DNA of 12,374 nt from Bacteroidota bacterium (GCA_002401055.1 NVRZ01000070.1:1-12374), one strand, 5' to 3'; shown: positions 1 to 7,030, counted from the first letter of the stretch. Notes: a model not told the origin generated them from the letters alone. Made by a program: numbers and translations.

Positions 1-111
1 ATTTGTTTATGGGCATTTTTTGGATCATCGATAAAATTAATAATCAAAAATATTAAAAATAATGTAGAGTCTGATGCTATAAATTTAAAGGACAAGAAGA
101 AGGAAAAGTAG
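1..111 (+). CDS. 3' end of an unidentified gene, possibly a membrane protein tail
   Basis: Frame 1 is open from the first base to a TAG at 109-111, giving 36 residues that begin inside a larger protein. The visible part starts with a hydrophobic stretch (ICLWAFFGSSIKLII) and finishes with a very lysine-rich tail (KDKKKEK). This is what the end of a last transmembrane helix plus a cytoplasmic tail would look like. An open frame of this length can occur by chance in DNA this AT-rich, but the hydrophobic-then-basic pattern and the clean stop make a real C-terminus more likely than not. The family cannot be named from this fragment. Confidence 0.45.
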   Translation: MCLWAFFGSSIKLIIKNIKNNVESDAINLKDKKKEK

Positions 112-338
112 ACATCCAAACGCAAGACCCAGTGAGCATATTCCTTCTCCTAACAATACTAGCGACACCTTGAGGCAACTTCAATGACTGATATTCATAT
201 TCAGCGGTTGTTGATTTAGCCCAATATTTGGGCATCCGCCACACAAAGTAATTAAACTATTGTGTACCAAATTTTCAATACATACTTTTAGAGTTGCTAA
301 AACTCTTAATTTTCAACACTAATTAAAGCTTCATTTTT
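112..338. other. Gene-free stretch with clustered small inverted repeats
   Basis: No convincing coding frame is seen on either strand; the only plus-strand start here (184) gives 11 codons. The right half holds several inverted repeats close together: 170-184 (TTGAG/TTCAA with one G-T pair, loop 5), 219-233 (GCCCAA/TTGGGC, loop TAT) enclosed by GCGG at 204-207 and CCGC at 236-239, 241-265 (ACACAAAGT/ACTTGTGT-type stem with one bulged A at 259, loop AATTAA) and 290-306 (AGAGTT/AACTCT, loop GCTAA). The region could hold a structured leader or small RNA, a terminator for the gene ending at 111, or operator sites for the gene at 339. No known RNA family was recognised. Confidence 0.5.
260..290 (+). 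promoter_or_regulatory. Candidate Bacteroidota-type promoter for the pyrophosphohydrolase gene
   Basis: TTG at 260-262, then 20 nt, then TACTTTTA at 283-290. This matches the Bacteroidota consensus TTG/TAnnTTTG apart from the last base. A start of transcription near 297 would fall inside the AGAGTT/AACTCT inverted repeat at 290-306, which would suit an operator or a 5' hairpin. One mismatch in an AT-rich gap makes a chance match quite possible. Confidence 0.25.
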
Positions 339-833
339 ATGCATTCCGCCGACTCACTTAACCAGGTAGCTGAATTTCACAGAACCTTTCAACATCCAAT
401 TGTATCTACTCCGGGAATACCGTCTGCCGAAAGATGTGAATTGAGAATCTCCTTAATAGCTGAAGAATTGGAAGAACTCAAAGAGGCGATTGCGAATAAT
501 GATATGGTTGAAATAGCTGATGCATTGTGTGATATTCAGTATGTGTTGTCTGGAGCTGTTCTGGAATTTGGATTGGGCAATAAATTTGAAGACCTCTTTA
601 ACGAAGTTCAACGATCAAATATGAGCAAGTCTTGCTTGAGTAAAGAAGAAGCAGAAGCTACTGTGGATCATTACATGAACACTGATCAAACTGAATCCTA
701 CTATAGAGAAATCGATGGAAAATTCTTGGTATTTCGAAAGGGTGATGACAAAACGCTAAAATCTATTAACTATTCCCCTGTGGATCTAAAGAGTATTCTG
801 GAAACTGAAACTATTGAGGATATTCAAACCTAA
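339..833 (+). CDS. MazG/PRA-PH-type nucleoside triphosphate pyrophosphohydrolase family protein
   Basis: A 164-residue protein of the all-alpha NTP pyrophosphohydrolase superfamily, cytoplasmic, expected to cleave (d)NTPs or related nucleotides to the monophosphate and pyrophosphate. The metal-binding signature is visible: AEELEELKEAI at 41-51 supplies an ExxE pair (E42/E45 or E43/E46), and EIADALCD at 58-65 supplies E58xxD61 plus D65. R36, five residues before the first Glu, is also typical. The C-terminal third (MSKSCLSKEEAEATVDHY, then the FRKGDDKTLKS and NYSPVDL segments) is the extension seen in many Bacteroidota and phage members annotated as phosphoribosyl-ATP pyrophosphohydrolase-like. 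No HisI half is fused and no histidine genes are near, so a house-cleaning role is likelier than histidine synthesis. The true substrate cannot be told from sequence. The next gene follows after 41 nt and probably shares the transcript. ATG 339 is the only sensible start; the next Met is residue 56, past the first metal ligands. Confidence 0.88.
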   Translation: MHSADSLNQVAEFHRTFQHPIVSTPGIPSAERCELRISLIAEELEELKEAIANNDMVEIADALCDIQYVLSGAVLEFGLGNKFEDLFNEVQRSNMSKSCLSKEEAEATVDHYMNTDQTESYYREIDGKFLVFRKGDDKTLKSINYSPVDLKSILETETIEDIQT

Positions 834-874
834 GCTTGGTTATTCCGTAGTAAAAGGGGAAAAGTATTGGAAAG

Positions 875-1468
875 ATGATGCGAACTATTATAAGCGTGTT
901 GCTGTGTATGACTTATCTGATGAGTTATTCACAAACAAAACCTCCTGTTAAAAGCCAGCCGGACAAGACAGAGAAGACGGTTAAACCACTGAAACCAAAG
1001 AAGCAAAAAAAGGGTGGCCCGGTAACTGCTCTAGATTTCTTGAAGAACGGGCTGGCAAAGAAAGATTTTGACGATCTCGACGGAGCAATGGAGGATTTTA
1101 ATAAGGCAATTGAAATAGAAGCAGATTACGAACGCGCGTATTTACATCGAGGTAAAACCTATTTTATCTTACAAGAATTTGAAAATGCTTTGGCAGATTT
1201 TAATAAGACCATTGAAATCTCTGAGTCCAAAATGGAATCAGCCAAAAAAAGAGGAAATGTAAAAACCATTCTGGAAGATCATAAAGGAGCATCCAAGGAA
1301 TATTATAAAGCTAATCAGCTTAAGCCTGTACTAGGAGAAGCATTGTACAATTTAGGCAATGTGAAGTTCTTTCTCGGTGACAAAACCGGATGCTGTGAGG
1401 ATCTTAAAAAATCTGGTGAATACGGCTTTCTTAAAGCCTACAATTACATCAAAAAGTATTGTCAATAG
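875..1468 (+). CDS. Exported TPR-repeat protein
   Basis: A 197-residue protein starting with a short signal peptide (MMRTIISVLLCMTYLMSYSQ), probably cleaved near residue 19 or 20. A Lys/Pro-rich linker (about 21-48) follows. From about residue 54 there are tetratricopeptide repeats: one with DLDGAMEDFNKAIEIEADY (about 68-85), a second with the ALADFNKTIEI helix (about 86-118), and two poorer ones to about 190, the last containing ALYNLGNVKFFLGDK. The ending AYNYIKKYCQ resembles the common Bacteroidota TPR C-terminus (...YIKKYC). It is probably a periplasmic or outer-membrane-associated scaffold; no partner can be named. ATGs at 875 and 878 are adjacent and either could be used; AAAGGGGA about 20 nt upstream is too far to be a ribosome site. 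The gene lies 41 nt behind the pyrophosphohydrolase and converges on the PorP/SprF-like gene with a 3-nt gap. Confidence 0.85.
   Translation: MMRTIISVLLCMTYLMSYSQTKPPVKSQPDKTEKTVKPLKPKKQKKGGPVTALDFLKNGLAKKDFDDLDGAMEDFNKAIEIEADYERAYLHRGKTYFILQEFENALADFNKTIEISESKMESAKKRGNVKTILEDHKGASKEYYKANQLKPVLGEALYNLGNVKFFLGDKTGCCEDLKKSGEYGFLKAYNYIKKYCQ
1424..1438. other. Perfect 6-bp hairpin near the convergent gene ends
   Basis: GGCTTT at 1424-1429 pairs with AAAGCC at 1433-1438 around a CTT loop. It lies inside the last codons of the TPR gene and about 35 nt past the stop of the minus-strand PorP/SprF-like gene. Read on the minus strand it is followed after about 12 nt by a run of six T. It could help end the minus-strand transcript, but the T-run is too far for a textbook intrinsic terminator. 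It may simply be coding sequence. Confidence 0.25.
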
Positions 1469-1471
1469 GCT

Positions 1472-2419
1472 CTACCCCCATTCTGGACACTTCATGTCCC
1501 GAATTCCCTTTTTCGGTTTCAATCGTGCTCTGATAAATATCTCATGGGTGTTGTTGCTGTACTTCATTAATTTGGACGTTGTAAAATCAAATGCATATCC
1601 AACTTGAACATAATTATCAAGATTAAATCCAACGATACCCACAACTGCATCAATTTTTCGATAGGAAATACCCACCCACCACATATTCTTGTAGTCGAAT
1701 TTAACATTAATGTCAACCTGAATAGGAGTCAGTATTCCAAACTTTACATGTCCTGAAGGGATTATATTTGATTCTAGCTTCTTCAGTGGGATCTTGTACC
1801 CTGCCGAAAGGAAATAGTGCATCTGCAGTGTATTCGCCGTTCCAGCCAATGGTACAGGAATAAGTTGGTGCGCAGATAAACCTGCAAAGTATTTTTTGGA
1901 ATAGATCCATACTCCCACCGCTGCATCCGGAGTAGTTGCGCTAAATGACTGTAAATCACCATCTGGCTCAGCAGTTTTTAAGTTGGAAGTATTCAATTGA
2001 AATTGTTTAATTCCCGCAAATATTCCAAGAGAGGCATAAAGGCTATAATCGAGTCTAACATGATATGAATAGTTAAGATGAGCCGTCGTTTTGCTAATTG
2101 GTCCCGTTTCATCTTTGATTGCAACCGCCCCAATTGCATGGTGGTTTCTCTCACCAAATGGCCTGGGCTCACGCTTAGTAGTTTTGATAGGCGTACTAAA
2201 ACTTACAAGATATGTCTTGGGAGCCGCGTCGAAACCCAACCACTGAGTTCTGTATCCCAGGGTTAATTCCATATAGTCTCCCAACCCTCCGGCGGCAGGA
2301 TTAATTACAAAATTATTGAACACGAACTGACTGTAATGGGATGGCTGCTGAGCCAATGCAGACATACTGCCAAACCAAAGTTGGATAGCAATACAAATCA
2401 GTAAGCCGCAATTCCTCAT
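1472..2419 (-). CDS. PorP/SprF-family type IX secretion outer-membrane protein
   Basis: A 315-residue outer-membrane beta-barrel-type protein of the PorP/SprF family. The signal peptide (MRNCGLLICIAIQLWFGSM...) ends in ALA|QQ. Directly after it comes the family signature: HYSQFVFNNFVINPAAGG, then RTQWLGFDAAPKTYLVSFSTP, which matches the usual YRNQW-G-GAPKT block. Further strands are rich in aromatics and glycine to the end, and the length fits the family. In Flavobacterium johnsoniae SprF is required to secrete or display SprB, and paralogues sit beside other SprB-like genes. Here the gene follows the SprB-repeat adhesin in the same direction, so it is probably the dedicated partner of that adhesin. 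The ATG at 2419-2417 is preferred; a GTG at 2425 would overlap the preceding TAG by one base (TAGTG) and would add only two residues. It ends 3 nt from the convergent TPR gene. Confidence 0.9.
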   Translation of the reverse strand: MRNCGLLICIAIQLWFGSMSALAQQPSHYSQFVFNNFVINPAAGGLGDYMELTLGYRTQWLGFDAAPKTYLVSFSTPIKTTKREPRPFGERNHHAIGAVAIKDETGPISKTTAHLNYSYHVRLDYSLYASLGIFAGIKQFQLNTSNLKTAEPDGDLQSFSATTPDAAVGVWIYSKKYFAGLSAHQLIPVPLAGTANTLQMHYFLSAGYKIPLKKLESNIIPSGHVKFGILTPIQVDINVKFDYKNMWWVGISYRKIDAVVGIVGFNLDNYVQVGYAFDFTTSKLMKYSNNTHEIFIRARLKPKKGIRDMKCPEWG

Positions 2420-2424
2420 CTTCA

Positions 2425-5400
2425 CTATTTAACAATTGTTACAGATCCATAAAGTACGCCTTGTGCAACGAATTGCTCATGGTCATCATCGGGATTATCA
2501 TCCACTTTGAGTTCTATCACATAATAATAGACAGCCGGAGGAAGTGCAGCATTTGTTATTCTCTCTCTTCCATCCCAGGGTGTCTCATATCCTTTAGATT
2601 TAAATACAACATCTCCCCATCTATTATATACGCGTACTCTACAATCTACAAAAAATATCAAATTTTCTATTTGCCAATCATCATTTGTTCCATTGCCGTT
2701 GGGTGTGAATGCATTCGGAATAGATATATCACATGGTGGAATAATAACCGTTTCATCATCCGGTGGACAATTATTAACATCAGTTACTGTAACACTGTAA
2801 CTTCCAGGATCCAGTCCTCCAATCGCTGATGTAGTTGCTCCTGTATTCCAAAAATATGAGTAGGGTTTAGTTCCTCCATCATTATCACTTACAGTTATAT
2901 ATCCCAAACCATTAATACAAGTTTGAACCAACGAAATATCTATTGCATCAGGTTCTGTAACTATCGCCGTGGCAAAAGTTTCAGGGCAGTTGTTAACGTC
3001 AGTAACTCCCACCGTATACGTACCAGCCGATAATCCAGTTTGCGCGGTCACACTTGTTCCTGCACCATTTGACCAGTTATAAGTATATGGAGTTGCACCT
3101 CCGCTATTCACAAATACAGTTACTGTTCCATCTGTATCACCATTACATATAACATCAGTACTACTTATAGAAATAACTATTGGTGGAGGATCAACCAAAA
3201 CCACCGTTTGCGTATCTGGCGGACATCCATTAGCATCCTCAATTACAATCTGATATGTCCCATCAGCTAAGTTAGACTCACTTGAACCGGATCCCGATGG
3301 CGACCATGTGTACGTGTATGGCGTAGTTCCTCCTGCCGCAGTAACCGTAATTGAGCCATCATTAGAATTACAGCTTGTTTCATCATTATTGACAATAGTT
3401 GAAGTAATATCATCAGGGTTGATGAAAGTTGTGGTAAACGTTGCCGGACAATTAAGTGAATCATAAACCGTAACGCTGTAAGTACTATCAGGACATAGAT
3501 TGCCTATTTGCTGTGATGTTTCCTTGGTACTCCAATTGTAACTCGTCAATGGGTCGCCGTTTGGATAAGTTGCACTAAGTTCTCCATCACACTCTCCATT
3601 GCAACTGATAGGGGTTATAACCAGAACAGCATTCGCAATTACTATAAAGCCTATTGTCACGCTTGATGTGTCTGTGCACCCAGCACTATCTGTTACCACA
3701 ACAGTATAATTACCAGCAGGCAACCCTGTAGCAGTTGCTGTACTCGATGGTGTTGGGCTATCCCATGAATAAGAATAGGGTGTTGTTCCGCCCGACACCA
3801 CCACCGTCGCTGATCCATTTACAGAATCGCAATCCTGATTTATTGTACTGGTCGTGGAGGTCATAGGTGGATTAAGCGCGATTGTAATACTGGCCGAATC
3901 TGGGCCACAACCCTTTGCATCAGTTACGAATACCGTATATATTCCTGCACAAAGCCCTGTTGCCGTCGAGGTTGTTTGCGCATCTAGATCATTCCAAAGG
4001 AATGTATAAGGCGGATTCCCGCCAGATCCGCTACCTGTTGCTGTTCCGTCACATGTTCCATCGCAGGCAAGCGTGCTAACTGGAATCAGAGCCGAAACGG
4101 ACACGGGCTCTGTTACCATCACACTATCAACCAAGACGCATGCATTTCCTGTAGTAACCTGTAGATAATACATGCCTGTACACACGCTGTCCAGAGTAGA
4201 GTCATTTTGCCCTATTGGAACTCCCAATGGGTTTTGCCATTCATATGTGTATGGCGCTACCCCACCGATGGCAGTTACGAAAGCATCTCCATCACATGAA
4301 CCAATGCAGCTCGTTGCATTTATCCCGAACGATATTGCTGGTAGTTGCAAAACAATTGTTGTCGTGTCCACGCAGCCGGCCGCATCTTGTGTAACTACAG
4401 AATATGCCCCTGCACATAGGTTACTAATATTATCGTTCGTTTCACCTACTATGGGATTCATGTCTATATCATACCACTGATAGGTGTAGGCAGGAGTTCC
4501 TAAAACAGGTGTAACCGATGCAGACCCATCACAAGAAGCGCTGTCACACGAAACGTCAAAACCCTGAGGAATTATTGTAGGAGCCACTATGGTAACTGTA
4601 CTTGTTCCGCTACATCCGGTAGCATCAGTAGCAGTATATGTATATATCCCTCCACTGAGGCCAGTAACAGTCGCTCCAGTTTGCACTGGCAAGGTAGCCC
4701 AAACGTAAGTATAAGGTGAAGTACCTCCTGAAGCCTCTACTGTAGCAGAGCCATCCGATCCGTTAAAACATGACACATCTATGATGCTCAAGACGCTCGT
4801 CGTTAATCCAGTTACTGTAAAAGGCAAACACGTATTCGGAGCAGTGTTCCCGCATAAGTCGGTAATTCCAGAACCTGCTAGCAAACATAAATTGAAACTG
4901 CCACCAGAATTAATTGCTGGACTTACATTTATCGAAAACGTTACTTCCTGAGTACCACCACTTGAACATGCAGCACCTACCACCCCAGATAATGTGTAAG
5001 GGCCACCCGGTCCTGATAATAAAAAATCTCCATCCTGCACTGTATTACAAAGAACGTTTTCCGAAAAAGTAAAAGTCAGCGTTGATTGCCCACAAAGTAC
5101 AGGCGTTGCAACTGATTGTACTGCAGGTGCAGTATTGTCAAAAATTGATGCCGTGGATGCTGAAAAATCCAGCGCATAACCATTCGGCGAGGGCGAAAAC
5201 TGACTCACATTTATAACATAAATATCACCAGCTGTTACCGATATACAGACTTCATTTTGAGGCCCCCCCAGCCCATTTGGGCCAGTTGCTCCGGGATTGG
5301 GTGCGTAGTTGCAACTAACCTCCATTGAAGGCGTTGTTGCTATGTCCGCACACCCGTTATTCGTCAAATCAAACACGGCCCAGTCATAATCATCAGATGC

Positions 5401-5673
5401 CAGATTAGGAGTGATCGTAAAACACAAGGATCCTGAGGTTTGTACTGAAAATGTGTACCAAACGTCGTTTTTCTCCCCAGACTTCAAGCAACTACTTACG
5501 GTATCAATTTCATTTAAGTAATTGCCAGTTCCTGAATATGCATTGGACTCAGTGAAAGTATTCTGGCATATAGCAATTGCGCCTAAACAGTCCTGACTGG
5601 TTGGGACCTGGGCACGGCTTGGTCCGCCAATCAATAAGAAAAAAGAAATGAAAAAGAGAAATCTTAAAACCAT
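2425..5673 (-). CDS. Large SprB-repeat surface adhesin with type B T9SS C-terminal sorting domain
   Basis: A 1082-residue secreted protein, first gene of a two-gene minus-strand operon. Order: signal peptide 1-22 (MVLRFLFFISFFLLIGG...RAQ); a Cys-containing beta-sandwich-like N-terminal domain 23-173 (DCLGAIAICQNTF, NDVWYTF, DDYDWAVFDL); an Ig-like domain about 183-288; nine SprB-type repeats about 292-980, each 71-81 residues with the pattern C..DG.., GG..PYTY.W, G.Y.V.V.D..GC; and a final domain about 983-1082 with SIPNAFTPNGNGTNDDW, VRVYNRWGDVVF, PWDG and a terminal GSVTIVK. That last domain is the gliding-motility-associated/CHU_C type B CTD, which directs export through T9SS. A PorP/SprF-like partner follows at once. 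Related proteins act as cell-surface adhesins in gliding or attachment; the ligand is unknown. A longer frame starts at TTG 5694, but ATG 5673 puts the signal peptide exactly at the N-terminus and is preferred. Confidence 0.93.
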   Translation of the reverse strand: MVLRFLFFISFFLLIGGPSRAQVPTSQDCLGAIAICQNTFTESNAYSGTGNYLNEIDTVSSCLKSGEKNDVWYTFSVQTSGSLCFTITPNLASDDYDWAVFDLTNNGCADIATTPSMEVSCNYAPNPGATGPNGLGGPQNEVCISVTAGDIYVINVSQFSPSPNGYALDFSASTASIFDNTAPAVQSVATPVLCGQSTLTFTFSENVLCNTVQDGDFLLSGPGGPYTLSGVVGAACSSGGTQEVTFSINVSPAINSGGSFNLCLLAGSGITDLCGNTAPNTCLPFTVTGLTTSVLSIIDVSCFNGSDGSATVEASGGTSPYTYVWATLPVQTGATVTGLSGGIYTYTATDATGCSGTSTVTIVAPTIIPQGFDVSCDSASCDGSASVTPVLGTPAYTYQWYDIDMNPIVGETNDNISNLCAGAYSVVTQDAAGCVDTTTIVLQLPAISFGINATSCIGSCDGDAFVTAIGGVAPYTYEWQNPLGVPIGQNDSTLDSVCTGMYYLQVTTGNACVLVDSVMVTEPVSVSALIPVSTLACDGTCDGTATGSGSGGNPPYTFLWNDLDAQTTSTATGLCAGIYTVFVTDAKGCGPDSASITIALNPPMTSTTSTINQDCDSVNGSATVVVSGGTTPYSYSWDSPTPSSTATATGLPAGNYTVVVTDSAGCTDTSSVTIGFIVIANAVLVITPISCNGECDGELSATYPNGDPLTSYNWSTKETSQQIGNLCPDSTYSVTVYDSLNCPATFTTTFINPDDITSTIVNNDETSCNSNDGSITVTAAGGTTPYTYTWSPSGSGSSESNLADGTYQIVIEDANGCPPDTQTVVLVDPPPIVISISSTDVICNGDTDGTVTVFVNSGGATPYTYNWSNGAGTSVTAQTGLSAGTYTVGVTDVNNCPETFATAIVTEPDAIDISLVQTCINGLGYITVSDNDGGTKPYSYFWNTGATTSAIGGLDPGSYSVTVTDVNNCPPDDETVIIPPCDISIPNAFTPNGNGTNDDWQIENLIFFVDCRVRVYNRWGDVVFKSKGYETPWDGRERITNAALPPAVYYYVIELKVDDNPDDDHEQFVAQGVLYGSVTIVK
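2428..2733 (-). other. Type B T9SS C-terminal sorting domain (CHU_C / gliding-motility-associated)
   Basis: Encodes the last 100 or so residues of the adhesin. Markers seen are FTPNGNGTNDDW, the VYNRWGDVVFKS strand, the PWDGRE turn and LPPAVYYYVIEL. In this family the domain is the T9SS targeting signal and normally ends within a few residues of the stop, as it does here. Confidence 0.9.
2737..4800 (-). repeat. Nine tandem SprB-type protein repeats
   Basis: Approximate residue spans (1082-aa numbering): R1 292-365, R2 366-446, R3 447-524, R4 525-602, R5 603-676, R6 677-753, R7 754-829, R8 830-909, R9 910-980. Most units have an early Cys, a Gly-Gly-x-x-PYTYxW core and a late Asn/Gly-Cys. Copies are well diverged at DNA level, so the array looks old and should not be prone to assembly collapse. 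R2, R3, R4 and R6 each carry two additional cysteines that the other five lack. Confidence 0.9.
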
Positions 5674-5677
5674 ACCC

Positions 5678-5685
5678 CAAATATA
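5678..5685 (-). promoter_or_regulatory. TATATTTG match directly before the adhesin ATG
   Basis: On the minus strand TATATTTG (5685 to 5678) fits TAnnTTTG exactly, but ends only 4 nt before the ATG at 5673. If used, transcription would begin at or just inside the start codon and give a leaderless message. No TTG lies at the proper distance upstream (TTTT is there instead), so it may be chance. Confidence 0.2.
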
Positions 5686-5824
5686 AGGAAACAAAAATCA
5701 TGTTAAAAGAAGACTTAGAATTTAGGTGGGTATAATAAAATGCATGAATTAAAGTTTAAATACACTGCCATTAAGCTTTGTTTTAGCCTCGGAAGCCAAG
5801 TGCAACTGAATCTACCATGTGTTT

Positions 5825-5840
5825 CAACAAAATTTTGTTG
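5825..5840. promoter_or_regulatory. Perfect 16-nt palindrome, possible operator
   Basis: CAACAAAATTTTGTTG reads the same on both strands. It lies in the divergent gap, 152 nt before the adhesin ATG and 48 nt upstream of the candidate minus-7 element of the glycosyltransferase pair. The position suits a dimeric regulator acting on either side. A perfect 16-mer palindrome is not impossible by chance in AT-rich DNA of this length. Confidence 0.35.
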
Positions 5841-5887
5841 CAGGTTGGTAAATAATCCTTAGTTTTCTAGCTGATTTTAATGCTTAA

Positions 5888-5895
5888 TACATTTG
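5888..5895 (+). promoter_or_regulatory. Bacteroidota minus-7 element for the glycosyltransferase operon
   Basis: TACATTTG is an exact match to TAnnTTTG. Transcription would start near 5902, leaving a leader of about 30 nt before the ATG at 5933. The minus-33 region (around 5863-5866) is TTTT and not TTG, so the upstream element is weak. Confidence 0.45.
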
Positions 5896-5932
5896 TACGG
5901 AACATATATTGCGAGAATAATTACTTGAGTAA

Positions 5933-7030
5933 ATGGATGTGAACGAGATAAAATATGACTGCAAATACTTTAAGGGATTTATGCCCTGTGAACCAAGTAA
6001 AAAAGATGGTTCTATTTGCGATACCTGTACACATTACACGCCTGTTTCCAAAAAAATTCTCATTATCAAGCTAGGCGCAATTGGCGATGTAATTCGGACA
6101 ACACCTTTGCTTCAGAAGTACAGAACACTTTATCCTGATTGCCATATTACCTGGGTAACTCAATTTCCAGAGGTTTTACCAGAACAGTCTATAGACAAAC
6201 TTTATAAACTAGATAGTGTGTCTTTATTTATTCTTACCAATGAAAGTTTTGACATTGCCATTAATCTGGATAAGGACAAGGAAGCATGCGTGCTTCTGGC
6301 CAACACAAATGCAGATGAAAAATACGGCTGGACATACGCAAATGATCACATTGCACCCGCCACAAAAAATGCAGAGCACAAGCTTATCACAGGACTATTT
6401 GATAGCATCTCCCAGGAAAACACCAAAAGCTATCTCGAAGAAATCTTTGAGATATGCCACCAGAAATTCAATTACGAGGAGTACGTTATTAAGGTAAATA
6501 CTGACTTAAGTGAAAAATGGAAGAGGGACATAGTAGAAAAAAGCAATGGCAAAAAAATTATTGGATTAAACACGGGCTGTGGGCCAAGGTGGAAGACCAG
6601 ACTCTGGCCTGAAGATTACTGGATTGAAATGATTTCAGAGCTGGAAGGCAAGGGATATTTCTGCATGCTTTTGGGTGGACCAGCCGAGGACGAGCAAAAT
6701 AAAATTTACGCAAAGGAGACTAATTCATATTACCCTGGCCATTACTCGCTCGAAGAGTTCATCTCAATTACCAACGCTTGTGACGTAATCGTAACACAAG
6801 TCTCTTTGATGATGCACGTTGCAATAGCGCTCCAAAAACAAATGGTACTTTTCAATAATATCTTCAATCCTCACGAATTTGAGCTGTATGGAAGAGGCGT
6901 CATTATGGGGCCTTCATCAGGCTGCGACTGTTTCTATGGCACTTCTTGCTCCAGAGAACGAAGTTGCATGCAGGATATCTCTGTTGCCGATGTAGTGAAG
7001 AATATCCAGAAACTAAGCCAATCTTCGTAA
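5933..7030 (+). CDS. Glycosyltransferase family 9 (heptosyltransferase-like) with terminal Cys clusters
   Basis: A 365-residue GT-B fold enzyme of the GT9 family, expected to act at the inner face of the cytoplasmic membrane in lipopolysaccharide-core or surface-glycan assembly. The N-terminal Rossmann start is KKILIIKLGAIGDVIRTTP (40-58), with the G-x-x-G-D motif whose Asp (D52) is the usual catalytic residue. The C-terminal half has GLNTGCGPRWKTRLWPEDYW, an LLGGPAEDE nucleotide-sugar loop and VTQVSLMMHVAIAL. Before the fold is a Cys-rich head with C10, C19, C29 and C32, and the protein ends with another cluster, C331, C333, C339 and C345. Both ends resemble a Bacteroidota subgroup annotated as GT9 and may bind metal; this is inference. 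Donor and acceptor cannot be told. The GT4 gene follows after 21 nt, so the two form an operon. There is no clear Shine-Dalgarno site. Confidence 0.87.
   Translation: MDVNEIKYDCKYFKGFMPCEPSKKDGSICDTCTHYTPVSKKILIIKLGAIGDVIRTTPLLQKYRTLYPDCHITWVTQFPEVLPEQSIDKLYKLDSVSLFILTNESFDIAINLDKDKEACVLLANTNADEKYGWTYANDHIAPATKNAEHKLITGLFDSISQENTKSYLEEIFEICHQKFNYEEYVIKVNTDLSEKWKRDIVEKSNGKKIIGLNTGCGPRWKTRLWPEDYWIEMISELEGKGYFCMLLGGPAEDEQNKIYAKETNSYYPGHYSLEEFISITNACDVIVTQVSLMMHVAIALQKQMVLFNNIFNPHEFELYGRGVIMGPSSGCDCFYGTSCSRERSCMQDISVADVVKNIQKLSQSS

Noticed and set aside
112..338. tRNA or known small RNA in the leader
   Set aside because: No cloverleaf or TTCGA-type T-loop, no SRP, RNase P or tmRNA consensus was seen; only unassigned hairpins.
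907..909. Cys11 of the TPR protein as a lipobox
   Set aside because: The residues before it are VLL and no Gly/Ala precedes the Cys; it lies within the hydrophobic core of the signal peptide, so a lipoprotein is not supported.
1499..1516. CCGAA/TTCGG stem as a terminator for the TPR gene
   Set aside because: Only 5 bp with an 8-nt loop and just three T after it; it is coding sequence of the PorP/SprF-like gene.
2461..2829. 122-codon open frame on the plus strand
   Set aside because: Opposite to the type B sorting domain and last SprB repeat, which are clearly coding on the minus strand; the translation is Ile/Ser-rich with no domain.
4172..4480. 102-codon open frame on the plus strand
   Set aside because: Opposite to SprB repeats R2-R4 of the adhesin; no recognisable features.
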